NCBI RefSeq assembly: GCF_001591605.1
Contig: NZ_BCVF01000034.1
Coordinates: forward strand, 1-46,656
Source of the DNA: Bacillus badius NBRC 15713
Lineage (GTDB): Bacteria; Bacillota; Bacilli; Bacillales; Domibacillaceae
Direction of reading: 5' to 3'
DNA length: 46,656 nt
The notes under the pieces are model-generated. The model ran no database searches. It saw only the letters and a list, made by a program, of their open reading frames with translations, and was not told where the DNA came from. Of this stretch, positions 32,649-41,675 are shown one piece after another. Position numbers and translations under genes: made by a program. Position 1 is the first letter of the stretch; each line of letters begins with the position of its first letter.

Positions 32649-33706
32649 GCACGAACCACTCCTTCAATAAAATCAAACACAGCTTTTTCTTCATTCGGCA
32701 ATACAACTGGCTTTTTCGCAATTTGATTGATCGCTGTTTGCGGATCTTTCAAGCCATTGCCCGTCAGCACTGCTGCCACTGTAGCCCCAGCTGGAATTTC
32801 GCCTGATTTGCGCTGCTTAATGATGCCCGCGATGGACGCACAAGAAGCCGGCTCAGCGAAAATGCCTTCTTCTTTTGTGATTAATTCAAATGCAGCGAGA
32901 ATCTCCTCATCTGTGACAAGGTCGATTTTGCCGCCGGACTCATCCCTTGCAGCTACGGCCTTATCCCAGCTTGCCGGGTTGCCAATACGAATCGCTGTAG
33001 CCACTGTTTCCGGCTGTTCGATTACCATGTTTTTGACGATGGCCGCAGCACCTTCCGCTTCAAAGCCATGCATCTTCGGAAGGCCTGTGCCGAACTTTTC
33101 ATTATACTCTTTAAAACCTTTCCAGTACGCTGTAATATTGCCGGCATTTCCAACAGGAATCGCCAGAACATCCGGTGCTTTTCCAAGCTGGTCGCAAATT
33201 TCAAACGCAGCTGTTTTTTGCCCTTCAATCCGATACGGGTTTACCGAATTCACAAGTGTAATCGGTGAATGCTCACTAATGTTGCGAACCATTTTTAAAG
33301 CATCATCAAAGTTTCCTTCGATCGATACAATCTCAGCTCCATACATCATTGCTTGGGCAAGCTTGCCCATGGCGATTTTCCCTTCTGGAATAACAATGAT
33401 CGCGCGCATGCCGGCTCGGGCTGCATAGGCGGCTGCAGCCGCCGACGTATTGCCGGTAGAAGCACAGATGATCGTGCTGCTTCCTTCTTCTTTCGCTTTG
33501 GCTACGGCCATTACCATGCCGCGATCTTTAAACGAACCAGTCGGGTTGGTTCCTTCTGTCTTTACATGAAGATCAATATCAAGCTTCTTGGATAAGTTGT
33601 GAAGCGGGATCAACGGAGTGTTCCCTTCCATTAAAGACAGTTCCGGCGTGTTCTCCGTTACTGGCAAAAATTCTTTATATTGTTTAATTAAGCCTTCCCA
33701 TTTCAT
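32645..33706 (-). CDS. thrC: Threonine synthase
   Basis: PLP enzyme converting O-phosphohomoserine to threonine. 353 residues, the short Bacillus-type form. The PLP lysine is in TGSFKDRGM ([10 protein letters not shown] pattern), with [19 protein letters not shown] as the following substrate/phosphate region, and [13 protein letters not shown] as the phosphate-binding Gly-rich loop. It overlaps hom upstream and thrB downstream by 4 bases each, so the three proteins are made by coupled translation. Cytoplasmic. Confidence 0.97.
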   Translation of the reverse strand: MKWEGLIKQYKEFLPVTENTPELSLMEGNTPLIPLHNLSKKLDIDLHVKTEGTNPTGSFKDRGMVMAVAKAKEEGSSTIICASTGNTSAAAAAYAARAGMRAIIVIPEGKIAMGKLAQAMMYGAEIVSIEGNFDDALKMVRNISEHSPITLVNSVNPYRIEGQKTAAFEICDQLGKAPDVLAIPVGNAGNITAYWKGFKEYNEKFGTGLPKMHGFEAEGAAAIVKNMVIEQPETVATAIRIGNPASWDKAVAARDESGGKIDLVTDEEILAAFELITKEEGIFAEPASCASIAGIIKQRKSGEIPAGATVAAVLTGNGLKDPQTAINQIAKKPVVLPNEEKAVFDFIEGVVRA

Positions 33707-35007
33707 TTCGCTGTTCCCTCTCCTTCAACCCGATAGAAGCTTTCGACTCCCTTGACTACATCGAGGTCTTTTACTTGTGATAATACATTTTGGTAGTTTT
33801 CCATTGATGCGTTATGAGTAACAATCACAATTTCTGCCACTCCCTCTTCTTCAAGCGGCAGCTGAAGAATTTTTTCAAAGCTGATCGAATGGCTGGAAAA
33901 TAGTTTCGTCAGTTCAGAAAAAGCCCCAACTTCATCACGGACGTGCAAGCGGATAAAGTATTTGGCAAAGCGCTCATTTGCAGCTTTCAATTGGCGGTCA
34001 AATTGCGGCGCCAGGGCACTGCGGCCATTTACGCCTAAACGCATGTTTTTGACAACCGCTAATACATCACTGACAATCGAAGTAGCGGTCGGCAAGCTTC
34101 CTGCTCCCGGACCGTAGAACATTGTTTCACCAACGGCTTCCCCATACACATAAACGGCATTATATTCATCATGGACCGAGGCAAGCGGGTGATCGTTTTC
34201 CAAAAATGTCGGTTGAACACTTACTTCCGCACGATCATTCTCCTGGTCAGCATAGCCGATCAGCTTCATTGTGTAGCCGAGCATGCTGCCGTATTTCAAA
34301 TCGTCCTTTGTCACGCTCGAAATGCCGCTGACAGATACATCATCGAGTTCAATATCCATTGAGAAAGCAAGCCGCGCAAGGATAGCCATTTTGCGTGCGG
34401 CATCTAAGCCCTCCACATCAGATGTCGGATCTGCTTCAGCAAATCCTAAGTCCTGGGCATCTTTTAAAGCTGTTTCATAAGAAAGTCCATCTTTTGTCAT
34501 CTTCGTCAAAATATAGTTTGTTGTCCCGTTCACAATTCCCATCATTTTCTGAATCTTATCAGAAGCAAGACCATCAGCAAGACCTTTAATAATCGGAATT
34601 CCGCCTGCTACGCTTGCCTCATAGAATAGGTCACAGCCATTTTCAGCAGCGATTTTTTGCAACTCTGAACCATGAAGGGCAATTAAATCCTTATTTGCAG
34701 TAACAACTTGTTTTTTCGAATTTAAGGCGTCTATTATGTATTTCCGTGTTTCTTCAATTCCGCCGATGACTTCAACAATCACATCAATTTCCGGATCATT
34801 GATGACGTCATATGGATCTGTAGTGAGGAGGCTGCTGTCGAGTTCGACATCGCGGACTTTGTCCGGATTCTTCACTAGGACTTTTTTAATTGATACCGGG
34901 CATCCTACTTGGTGAACCAGCTGTTCCTGATGATTTTGAATCATCTTTACCACTCCTGTACCAACTGTGCCTAACCCTAATAAACCTACTTTAACGTTGT
35001 CTTTCAC
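33703..35007 (-). CDS. hom: Homoserine dehydrogenase
   Basis: NAD(P)-dependent reduction of aspartate semialdehyde to homoserine, the branch point to threonine and methionine. 434 residues: Rossmann domain ([13 protein letters not shown], residues 9-21), catalytic domain with [22 protein letters not shown] and [14 protein letters not shown], and a C-terminal ACT domain (about 350-430, [21 protein letters not shown]), which usually confers threonine feedback inhibition. Start GTG at 35007 behind a GAGG ribosome binding site. First gene of hom-thrC-thrB. Confidence 0.97.
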   Translation of the reverse strand: MKDNVKVGLLGLGTVGTGVVKMIQNHQEQLVHQVGCPVSIKKVLVKNPDKVRDVELDSSLLTTDPYDVINDPEIDVIVEVIGGIEETRKYIIDALNSKKQVVTANKDLIALHGSELQKIAAENGCDLFYEASVAGGIPIIKGLADGLASDKIQKMMGIVNGTTNYILTKMTKDGLSYETALKDAQDLGFAEADPTSDVEGLDAARKMAILARLAFSMDIELDDVSVSGISSVTKDDLKYGSMLGYTMKLIGYADQENDRAEVSVQPTFLENDHPLASVHDEYNAVYVYGEAVGETMFYGPGAGSLPTATSIVSDVLAVVKNMRLGVNGRSALAPQFDRQLKAANERFAKYFIRLHVRDEVGAFSELTKLFSSHSISFEKILQLPLEEEGVAEIVIVTHNASMENYQNVLSQVKDLDVVKGVESFYRVEGEGTAK

Positions 35008-35061
35008 AATTCCTCACTCCCGTGTTCATTTGTAGTGTACATTTGTTTTTATATAGTAGAC

Positions 35062-35090
35062 ATTATATATGCTTCCTTTCCTTATTACAA
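35062..35090 (-). promoter_or_regulatory. Promoter of hom-thrC-thrB
   Basis: Minus strand: TTGTAA (35090 to 35085), 17 bases, TATAAT (35067 to 35062), about 55 bases upstream of the GTG start. The short leader has no T-box or L-box features. Confidence 0.75.
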
Positions 35091-35332
35091 CCTATTATGC
35101 TAGTAAAATAAAATTCTTGCCGCTTTTCTAAATTTTATAAAACATCTTTTCATCTTTCAATAACAAAAAGCGGCGGTTACTGTAAAACAGCCTGAACGAC
35201 GATTTTGCTTTTTCTCTATCTCCCCGGCTGCTGTTTATCTGCATGGACAGAAAAATAAATGCCCACTCTTCATTCTTTTCTCACAAATATTTTTTATACT
35301 ATCTCTGTAAACAAGAATTAGGGGGCACTACG
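35091..35332. other. Divergent intergenic region between hom and nosL
   Basis: No gene. A TATACT (35295-35300) may be the -10 for the NosL-type gene, without a convincing -35 (ATTCTT at 17 bases). I see no FNR-type TGTGA-N6-TCACA site. Confidence 0.4.
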
Positions 35333-35977
35333 ATGAAAAAATGGATGTATGTAATCTCAGCAGCAGCTGCTTTAAGTCTGGCAGCTTGCTCCGGCGGAGA
35401 AAAAGCAGAAGAGACAGAAAAAGCAACCGCCAAAAAAGCGCAAACAGAAACGGCCCAAGCTGATCAGACAGCTAAGGGGCAAGAACACAAGCATGAAAAC
35501 GGCGAGCCTCATGACCAAACAACGTGCGCGTTTTGTGAAATGAAGGTCTATATGATGGATGAGGAAATGGGGCAATTCACAGCGAAAGCGACTAGCGAAG
35601 ACGGTGAAACACTATTCTTTGATGACGTCGGCTGCATGCTGAATTATGAAAGAAAAACTGAAAAGCCGGCGAAAGAACGCTTCGTGCGCGACTTTAATTC
35701 GTTAGAATGGATTCCGTTTGAACAAGCCAAAATCCAAAAAACAGATGTAAAAACACCGATGAATTACGGGTATGCTTTCTTTAAAGACGAAGCGAGCGAA
35801 CAGGAATTCACAAAAGCCCATGCGGAAGCCAAGCCAGCCTCAGCCGAGGACATTGATGCCATCGCCAAAGAACGCTATATGAAAAAGATGAAAATGTCGG
35901 AAGAGAAAATGGATCATGACGGACAAGGTCATGGCCACGAGGAAAGTGAACATGGCGAGGATGGCCATTCATCATAA
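35333..35977 (+). CDS. nosL: NosL-like copper-binding lipoprotein, His-rich
   Basis: A 214-residue secreted lipoprotein (signal with LAAC, Cys19) of the NosL family. NosL binds Cu(I) and helps deliver copper to nitrous oxide reductase. The family Cys motif is CAFCEMK (Cys65, Cys68, Met70), followed by FDDVGCMLNYE and TPMNYGYAFF. Unusually it has added metal-binding segments: HKHENGEPH just before the Cys motif, and a His/Met-rich C-terminal tail (KMKMSEEKMDHDGQGHGHE, then more His). I choose the ATG at 35333, behind AGGGGG, since it opens the lipoprotein signal; the frame from 35243 does not. It converges on a nosDLYF operon with a second, plain NosL. Confidence 0.9.
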   Translation: MKKWMYVISAAAALSLAACSGGEKAEETEKATAKKAQTETAQADQTAKGQEHKHENGEPHDQTTCAFCEMKVYMMDEEMGQFTAKATSEDGETLFFDDVGCMLNYERKTEKPAKERFVRDFNSLEWIPFEQAKIQKTDVKTPMNYGYAFFKDEASEQEFTKAHAEAKPASAEDIDAIAKERYMKKMKMSEEKMDHDGQGHGHEESEHGEDGHSS

Positions 35978-35989
35978 AATAATGAAGAA

Positions 35990-36027
35990 GCAAATAAAAA
36001 ACACCCGTTTGGGTGTTTTTTATTTGC
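35990..36027. terminator. Bidirectional terminator between nosL and nosF
   Basis: 17-bp perfect inverted repeat GCAAATAAAAAACACCC / GGGTGTTTTTTATTTGC, loop GTTT, overlapping the nosF stop codon. Confidence 0.92.
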
Positions 36028-36718
36028 TATATTCCTTAAATAATGCCTCATCAAGAGAGGAATGTCCTTCTAACAGCTTCTCTATGCGTTCATGGACAAA
36101 TAATCGGCCATCCTGCAGAAAGGCCAGTGTATCGGCCAGCTCTTCCACGACCATCAAAATATGCGTGGTAAATAAAATGGTACAGCCTTCTTTCTTTTTC
36201 TCCAAAATAATTTCCTTCACTTGATGCACCCAGTAAGGGTCGAGCCCGTTTGTCGGTTCATCTAAAATAAGAATCGGCGCATCAGCAAGCAAGCTTTGGG
36301 CGAACGACAACCGCTGGTGCATGCCTTTTGAATATGTGCTTACCTTCCGATCTGCATGCTCAGTCAATCCGACAAGTTCAAGCAGTTCTCTTACTTTGCT
36401 GTCCCCCACATTTTGCAGTTCAGCAAAGTATGTCAGCGATTCTCTGCCTGTAAGCGCCAAAGGAAAAGAAAGGTCATCAGGCATGTAAGAAAACTGCGAA
36501 CGAAAGGCTGCACTTCTCCCGTTCGCATCCACTCCATTTAACCGGATCGTGCCTGAATCAGGCGTGTAAATTCCTGTCATCATTTTAATCACCGTACTTT
36601 TGCCTGCTCCGTTGCTGCCGCATAGAGCCAGACATTCTCCTTTTGCCACTTGAAAAGACAGCGGATAAATAACATTTCTTTTCTGAAAAGACTTGGACAC
36701 CTGTTCAAACACGATCAT
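36020..36718 (-). CDS. nosF: ABC transporter ATP-binding protein NosF
   Basis: A 232-residue ATPase with Walker A GSNGAGKST (34-42), signature YSKGMHQRLS, Walker B ILILDEP and the following TNGLDP, and switch His in FTTHIL. In the nos system NosF pairs with the membrane protein NosY and the secreted NosD to handle copper for Cu enzymes. The start is the ATG at 36718, which overlaps the nosY stop by 4 bases (ATGA) and has GAGGG upstream; the longer frame starts inside nosY. Last gene of nosD-nosL-nosY-nosF; ends at the terminator shared with the other nosL. Confidence 0.9.
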   Translation of the reverse strand: MIVFEQVSKSFQKRNVIYPLSFQVAKGECLALCGSNGAGKSTVIKMMTGIYTPDSGTIRLNGVDANGRSAAFRSQFSYMPDDLSFPLALTGRESLTYFAELQNVGDSKVRELLELVGLTEHADRKVSTYSKGMHQRLSFAQSLLADAPILILDEPTNGLDPYWVHQVKEIILEKKKEGCTILFTTHILMVVEELADTLAFLQDGRLFVHERIEKLLEGHSSLDEALFKEYSK

Positions 36719-37533
36719 AACCTTTTCCCTCTTTTCATTAGACGGCTGGAAGCGAGCAAAGGACCCGCGACCCATAGGACGGCGGCTGCCGCAAACATCA
36801 GCCCGCCGGCTGCACTATTGGCCCAGATGGTAAAGTCATAGATGGATGGGCCAAAAACCGTTCCTCCCCCTATAAATAAAACCGTAAACACCCGTATAAG
36901 CTCCACCGGATTCAAAAACACGGACACCGTCAAGATCGGCAGCACCCATCCCGGGCTTGCTGCCATCGTTACTCCCATCATTATAAACTCATAAAACAGC
37001 ACAAAAAACGCCCAAAGAAAAATTCCTATGCCCAAGGCTTGCAGCCGTCCTCCCGAGAGAACGCCCACAAACACAGACAAGGACAGGAACATCAAAACAA
37101 GGAGCAGCGACATTCCAAAGAAAACAAAGAGCAATTCACCATTTCCACTGGCAAATTGATAGAGGAACAAGCTCGATATTCCATACCCGAGCGATAAAAC
37201 GGCAACAAGCGAGATAGCAAGCCCGATAAATTTTCCGATAATCAGCGAAAGCGAAGCAAGCGGATAAGTGAGAAGCAAAGCCATCCTGCCATCCTCTTTT
37301 TCGCCGGCAATTAATAAACTCCCTGACAGTAAGGTAAGTAAAGGCAGCAAGAATAAAGAAAGGTTCAAAAGGCTCGCTGTCGTTCGGGTAAATCCGGCAA
37401 ACTCTCCGGCAGTCTGCCCGCTGAAAAAGACAACAATGCCTGATAACACTGTAAATAACCCGGCAAAAATAAACAGCCACCTGCTCCTGAAGGCTATTTT
37501 TATTTCATGACGAGCGATCGTCCAAACGGTCAC
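36715..37533 (-). CDS. nosY: ABC transporter permease NosY
   Basis: A 272-residue ABC-2-like permease with about six membrane helices (first around residues 15-37; the others spread to about 260). It is the predicted membrane partner of NosF in the NosDFY complex. I choose the GTG at 37533, which overlaps the nosL stop (GTGA), over the TTG at 37548 in the same frame. The conserved N-terminus VTVWTIARHEIKIAFRSRWL is typical of NosY. The overlap of 4 bases on both sides shows tight coupling with nosL and nosF. Confidence 0.9.
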   Translation of the reverse strand: MTVWTIARHEIKIAFRSRWLFIFAGLFTVLSGIVVFFSGQTAGEFAGFTRTTASLLNLSLFLLPLLTLLSGSLLIAGEKEDGRMALLLTYPLASLSLIIGKFIGLAISLVAVLSLGYGISSLFLYQFASGNGELLFVFFGMSLLLVLMFLSLSVFVGVLSGGRLQALGIGIFLWAFFVLFYEFIMMGVTMAASPGWVLPILTVSVFLNPVELIRVFTVLFIGGGTVFGPSIYDFTIWANSAAGGLMFAAAAVLWVAGPLLASSRLMKRGKRL

Positions 37534-37985
37534 TGATGCGCCCCCCAATCATGCTTCCTTATATCCTCTAAATTCATTTGCTTTCCTTTTCCTTCTTCAG
37601 CCATAAACTGCTGAGCGCTTTTCTCATCAGCAAATGATACTACCCCATACGACATAGGAGTCCAGTAGCTTTTATTATAAAGAAAAAGCGCTTCGTTCAG
37701 TTTCAACCAATCACCGGTTTGAACGTCCCTCACATACGCCTCCCCGATGTTTTTTTCTTCCTCTTGATTCAAGTATTCGATCATGCAGCCAATATCATCA
37801 AAGGTTTCTACTGTTCCATCTGTTAAAACCACTTCCGTCGCATATTGGGTAGCTGCAATGCTCATGTTGCATATATCACACACATCAATATCCGGATTAA
37901 TTTCCACCGGCTCATAGGCGTGTTCCTTGCCGCAGCCTGCCAGCGCAAGTACGGAGAAAAATAAAAAAATAAGTATCCGCTTCAT
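37530..37985 (-). CDS. nosL: NosL copper-chaperone lipoprotein
   Basis: 151 residues, lipoprotein signal ending LAGC (Cys18). NosL Cys/Met motif CDICNM (Cys36, Cys39, Met41), then FDDIGCMIEY and TPMSYGVVSF. It lacks the His-rich tails of the paralogue at 35333. It lies between nosD (4-base overlap) and nosY (4-base overlap), so it is an integral part of the operon. It probably carries Cu(I) outside the membrane for the client of NosDFY. The client, normally NosZ, is not encoded in this window. Confidence 0.92.
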   Translation of the reverse strand: MKRILIFLFFSVLALAGCGKEHAYEPVEINPDIDVCDICNMSIAATQYATEVVLTDGTVETFDDIGCMIEYLNQEEEKNIGEAYVRDVQTGDWLKLNEALFLYNKSYWTPMSYGVVSFADEKSAQQFMAEEGKGKQMNLEDIRKHDWGAHQ

Positions 37986-39289
37986 GTTTCCCTTCTCCTT
38001 CTCTGTTGAATGAAATAAAGCAGCCCGCCCGCAGCACCCGCACAGATAAACAGCAAGCTCATGTAGGAAGGAGCTTCCTTGTGAACATTATTTACTAACG
38101 GGTAACGATCTGTACCGTCCTCTTCTCCTTTTAAGGAAAACAGCTTTTCAACTGACTGCCACACATGCATAGCCGGGCTTTCAAAATAAAATTGCAGATG
38201 CGGATAGCGATACAAAAGCTGGCTATAGCCAGATGCGCTTTTATACGGCACCTCTCCAATTCCATCTCCGTCCAAATCATACGAACGATAATCGTCCCAA
38301 TAGTTGCCGGATTGTCCATCATCAAGAAAAAAGGACTGTCCCGATAGCTTCGTTTGAATCAGGTTTCCCTCCATTCGGTTCCTCCTCATTTGAATGTTGC
38401 GGTTTTCCCCCTCCGTTGTGATGCCGATATAGTTGCCTGCTATTTCATTCTCTTCCATTAATACCGCTTTTGCTGTCTGTAAAGAAAGACCGTTGTGGTT
38501 GTAGAGCACCTTGTTGCGAAGCAGCTGAACGTCCTCTGTTTCATAAATTAATACACCGTATCCCCGGTAATTGACATGCTGCTCCAACCGATTTTCTTCT
38601 ATTTTGATACCGCTTGAGTTCATGGCCATAATCCCTGTTATATTGTTGGATAACTGATTAGACTCAGCTCGATTTTGGGCAGAGAACATAAAATGAAGGG
38701 CATACCTGGAATCGCTGATTCGATTGCCTTTCAACAGGTTATCAGACGAATCATCTATATACACGCCATCCTGGACTTGTTTGATTGTATTGTTCGTCAG
38801 CTTATTTTCATTCGTTGACAGCAAATGGATGCCGTTTCCCCGGGTAGAAAAATGGCCGGTATAACTGGAAATAGTATTGCCTGTTATCACATGCCGGCCG
38901 CCTCCTCTTATGTAAATTCCATATTGAACATTGTCAAACCAGTTATTTCTTATCTTTGCCTGCTTTACTTTCTTTAACAGCAAGCCCGCTTCTTGTGCTC
39001 CCTTTCCCGATTGCTTGATCGTCAGACCGCTGATGCTGACATGATCCGCCTCCACTGTAATCACGGTGCCGTTCTTTTGGCCATCAATAACGACGCCCTT
39101 CCCGCCAATAATGGTAATCGGTTTATCGATCATGAGCGGGCCTTTATATGTGCCTGCGGCTAAGCGAACCTCGCTATTAACAGGCGCTTCATCTATGATT
39201 CTTTGTAAATTGGCCGGCTCCGCACCAGTCTTCCCAGGCCAGCCGACAATGAATAAAGCCAGTGCCAACAGTGCCGCTTTTTTCTTCAC
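37982..39289 (-). CDS. nosD: NosD, secreted beta-helix copper-delivery protein
   Basis: A 435-residue protein with N-terminal signal peptide (residues 1 to about 23), a right-handed parallel beta-helix of repeated CASH/NosD-type units (for example NNTIKQVQDGVYI, NLLKGNRI, NAESNQLSNNITGI-like) over about 70-330, a YDLDGDGIGEVPY stretch typical of NosD, and a C-terminal membrane helix (about 408-428) with a basic tail. NosD docks on NosFY and, in denitrifiers, passes copper to N2O reductase. Start GTG at 39289 behind GGAGGTGG. First gene of nosD-nosL-nosY-nosF, 4-base overlap with nosL. Confidence 0.92.
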   Translation of the reverse strand: MKKKAALLALALFIVGWPGKTGAEPANLQRIIDEAPVNSEVRLAAGTYKGPLMIDKPITIIGGKGVVIDGQKNGTVITVEADHVSISGLTIKQSGKGAQEAGLLLKKVKQAKIRNNWFDNVQYGIYIRGGGRHVITGNTISSYTGHFSTRGNGIHLLSTNENKLTNNTIKQVQDGVYIDDSSDNLLKGNRISDSRYALHFMFSAQNRAESNQLSNNITGIMAMNSSGIKIEENRLEQHVNYRGYGVLIYETEDVQLLRNKVLYNHNGLSLQTAKAVLMEENEIAGNYIGITTEGENRNIQMRRNRMEGNLIQTKLSGQSFFLDDGQSGNYWDDYRSYDLDGDGIGEVPYKSASGYSQLLYRYPHLQFYFESPAMHVWQSVEKLFSLKGEEDGTDRYPLVNNVHKEAPSYMSLLFICAGAAGGLLYFIQQRRRRET

Positions 39290-39339
39290 TGTGCCACCTC
39301 CTTCTTTCTTTTTTTATAAAAAAATTGTGAAGAAATGAA

Positions 39340-39490
39340 GAAATAAAAACGAACCTTCTATGACTTCTCGTTTAAGCATCAAAACAAATGCCCACATCAG
39401 CACCTGCACCAGCCGGCTGGTTGCCTGACTGTACGCAGATCACTGATATGGGCAAGTAGATCATTATGGCTTCCGGCACTTCCTTTTATA
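39340..39490 (-). promoter_or_regulatory. Structured leader or short ORF upstream of nosD (unknown)
   Basis: On the minus strand GCCCATATCAG (39452-39442) pairs with CTGATGTGGGC (39401-39391), with one A-C plus-strand mismatch that becomes G-U in the minus-strand RNA. Inside it are CUG-CGUA-CAG and CCAGC/GCUGG hairpins, giving a three-way-junction-like fold, and a weak AAACGA / TCGTTT-T5 terminator lies just after it. The same stretch also has a 30-codon frame (39471 to about 39379) opening MIYLPISV behind GGAAG. I recognise neither a known riboswitch nor a protein family, so the assignment is open. Confidence 0.3.
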
Positions 39491-39513
39491 CAATAGGCAG
39501 CTAAAATGGCCGG

Positions 39514-39696
39514 TCAGCTGTTTTTGTAATCACTGAGGCTTCTCTCCTCCTGCATCCTGTCGACCTTGTCTTCTATCCTTCTTAAACGTTCTTCCTGCTT
39601 TTTCATCGAACGGACAACTTGGACAATCAAGAGAATGATGCCAATCGGAATAAGTAAAGAAAATAGCTGAAAAATCACATCTCCTACATTAATCAT
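39514..39696 (-). CDS. Small membrane protein (DUF4083-like)
   Basis: 60 residues: one N-terminal membrane helix (residues about 6-27, VIFQLFSLLIPIGIILLIVQVV), then a charged coiled-coil tail (SMKKQEERLRRIEDKVDRM). The layout matches small Bacillus DUF4083-type proteins of unknown function. I choose the ATG at 39696, 8 bases after AGGAGG; the GTG at 39705 lies inside that ribosome binding site. A TATAAT lies at 39734 to 39729 on the minus strand. It is upstream of nosD, 225 bases away, on the same strand, possibly unconnected. Confidence 0.75.
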   Translation of the reverse strand: MINVGDVIFQLFSLLIPIGIILLIVQVVRSMKKQEERLRRIEDKVDRMQEERSLSDYKNS

Positions 39697-39829
39697 TATA
39701 GTCACCTCCTGTTTTCTATGTATAACCTATTATACCTTATTTTGGAAAAAATTTGTATTTTTGCAAAAGATAACAATCTTGTCATTATTCAGGCTGGCCG
39801 TTTGGAGAAGCTTTCTTTATTGCCCATCA

Positions 39830-39872
39830 AAAAAAGAACCGCCCCAAACCAGGTTTGGGAACAGTTCTTCCT
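39830..39872 (-). terminator. Terminator of the acidic-protein gene
   Basis: Minus-strand hairpin AAGAACTGTTCCCAAACC / GGTTTGGGGCGGTTCTT followed by a T7 tract, 10 bases after the stop. Confidence 0.85.
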
Positions 39873-39880
39873 GCAAGCGA

Positions 39881-40519
39881 TTATTTATTAAAATCAAATT
39901 CACTAAGCGAATCTGCATGGCTGGCAATCATAGCGATAATGGTATTTGCTTCTTCCTTGCTGAAAATAAAGTTCGTTTCATCCTCCAAAAGTTCATTATC
40001 GACCGTTTTGATCCGGTTCACGCGCCGAAGAACACCGTCGCCCGTTTCTTCAATCACGCCAAACTGATACGTCACTTCCACCTCATCCTCATGGGCATAC
40101 GCCGTTACCTCTGGAGTGGACCACTCTACATCAATCTGTTCAAACACTTCGTCGTCATCAGCTTCGTCCTCCATTACCCATTCATGGTCCTCTTCCCAGC
40201 CGCTGACGCCTTCCATAAATTCATGAAAGCTTTCATGCACCTCGTCAATAATGTCTTCAATATCCGGAAGTACCGTTTTAGACATTTGTTCCCTGTCTAG
40301 TTCTAAAGTTTTCACATAAAACTCTTCATTATGCGGGTCAAAAAACAATGAGCAAAAGTATTCACTCTCATCCTCGCTCGTCTCAACAAAAAACTCAATC
40401 CTGGGATGCTTTGCTGCTCGGTCAACCGTCATATGGCCTACTTCATCGTATTCATCACAGATTGACTCCAAATAATCTTGCAGCTCCCCGCTTACCCGGT
40501 CAAACCATTCCATTGACAT
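39881..40519 (-). CDS. Conserved acidic cytoplasmic protein, unknown function
   Basis: A 212-residue, very acidic protein with no membrane segment or signal. It has an N-terminal helical part (MEWFDRVSGELQDYLESICDEY), a central aromatic and acidic stretch rich in Glu/Asp (WEEDHEWVMEDEADDDEVFEQID) and a C-terminal SKEEANTIIAMI helix. I cannot assign it to a function. It lies 54 bases downstream of the PAP2 gene in the same direction; in B. subtilis a gene of similar size (yodN) is, as I recall, near the PAP2 gene yodM, so it may be that orthologue, unconfirmed. ATG with AAGGAAGGG upstream; own terminator. Confidence 0.7.
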   Translation of the reverse strand: MSMEWFDRVSGELQDYLESICDEYDEVGHMTVDRAAKHPRIEFFVETSEDESEYFCSLFFDPHNEEFYVKTLELDREQMSKTVLPDIEDIIDEVHESFHEFMEGVSGWEEDHEWVMEDEADDDEVFEQIDVEWSTPEVTAYAHEDEVEVTYQFGVIEETGDGVLRRVNRIKTVDNELLEDETNFIFSKEEANTIIAMIASHADSLSEFDFNK

Positions 40520-40573
40520 ACTGCATCCCTTCCTTTCATATAATCAAGCTTAGTATGTCTATTGGATGGTTGT

Positions 40574-41218
40574 TTATTCATTTTTACCCATTGCCTGTTG
40601 CCGCAGGCTCTTTCGGCTCACAACAAATCTATATAAATAAACCACGAGCCCTAGAAACAGCAAGCCCGCACACGCGCCGGCAATCACATCTGTTAAATAA
40701 TGAACACCTAAGTAGACACGGCTCACAGCAATTAGCGTCACGAGGACAATTACTGTTAGTCGCCACGCGGTGAAATGATTGTTTCCTTTGTGAAGAACAT
40801 AGATGAATAGATAAAACAAAAAACCGAAAAAAACAGTTGCATTCATCGCATGACCGCTGGGAAAACTGTATCCTCCGGCCTCGATCAGGGAATTGAAAGC
40901 CGGACGCTCTCTTTCAAACATCCCTTTAAGCAAATGATTTGCTCCTCTTGATCCCCAGAATGCCAGCATGAAAAAGCAGGCCTCCCAGTAGTGCCGTTTT
41001 ACTGCCAATCCAATCGAAATCAACACAGCTGCAGGCAGAAGTGTTTTGATCGAACCCATTTCGGTAAATAGATAAAAGAAGCCGTTGAAAAATCCTGTCC
41101 GTATCTTTTCAAAAAATAAAATAATGGACCGGTCATACGTTTCTAATAGCTGGGAGTTAACCATCACTGCTAAGAGTGCGAAAAACAATAAACTACCCCA
41201 AAAGATCGTCTTTTTCAT
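40574..41218 (-). CDS. PAP2-family lipid phosphatase (YodM/BcrC-like)
   Basis: A 214-residue, six-helix membrane phosphatase of the PAP2 family. The three catalytic motifs are present: KGMFERERP (KX6RP), YSFPSGHA (PSGH) and SRVYLGVHYLTD (SRX5HX3D), all on the extracellular side by family topology. Such enzymes dephosphorylate undecaprenyl pyrophosphate (BcrC-type), phosphatidylglycerol phosphate or phosphatidic acid; the substrate cannot be assigned here. I choose the ATG at 41218 behind GGAGG (10-base spacing); the longer frame from 41251 overlaps that site. It is followed by the acidic protein, with tagO divergent upstream. Confidence 0.9.
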   Translation of the reverse strand: MKKTIFWGSLLFFALLAVMVNSQLLETYDRSIILFFEKIRTGFFNGFFYLFTEMGSIKTLLPAAVLISIGLAVKRHYWEACFFMLAFWGSRGANHLLKGMFERERPAFNSLIEAGGYSFPSGHAMNATVFFGFLFYLFIYVLHKGNNHFTAWRLTVIVLVTLIAVSRVYLGVHYLTDVIAGACAGLLFLGLVVYLYRFVVSRKSLRQQAMGKNE

Positions 41219-41675
41219 CTTTCTATAACCTCCGGCCTGTCCAAACATCACATTGTTTCCATTCCTCCATATGATTGTATGGGTCAGCGCGAAAAATGTA
41301 AATGATCAGCTGCAGCGTTCAATCCTCCTAAGCAATAACAATCTCTTCCTCTTTCCGAGAGGACTTCATCAAAATCTTTCGCTAGCAGCCCCTCTCTTGT
41401 TGTATAATACGTTAAGATGCCCTCACACATCTTGATCATGCATGCAGAAAAAATCGAATGGCGTCGCATATTTAGACTTTTTCCCTGTTTTTAGAGCTTA
41501 TAGGCATTTTCCCTTCTTTTCTCGACAAAAAGATTGAGTTATTATTAATAAGGGTAATAGTTGTTGTGCTATTTGCGACTTTCTTTTATTATCAAATTAA
41601 GCGCATAGAATTTCAGAAACTGTTCTTTATTAATTGATAGATTAATAAAACTCAGTTGTAAAGGAGCTTTATAAA
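41219..41675. other. Divergent intergenic region between the PAP2 gene and tagO
   Basis: No supported gene. A 61-codon minus-strand frame at 41284-41469 lacks a ribosome binding site at good spacing and resembles nothing. AT-rich sequence at 41530-41670 probably contains the tagO promoter (TTGAGT at 41534-41539 and AT-rich candidates after it), but I cannot select one. Confidence 0.4.

Noticed and set aside
36715-36775. N-terminal extension of NosF to 36775
   Set aside because: The extension lies inside nosY; the ATG at 36718 has the 4-base overlap and a ribosome binding site.
39391-39452. S-box (SAM) riboswitch reading of GGCAACCAGCC...GGTGCTGAT
   Set aside because: Only the GGCAACC and GGUGCU-like pieces fit. 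The GAGGGA and the closing P1/P4 elements of S-box RNAs are missing.
41284-41469. 61-codon minus-strand frame upstream of tagO
   Set aside because: No well-spaced ribosome binding site and no recognisable pattern.
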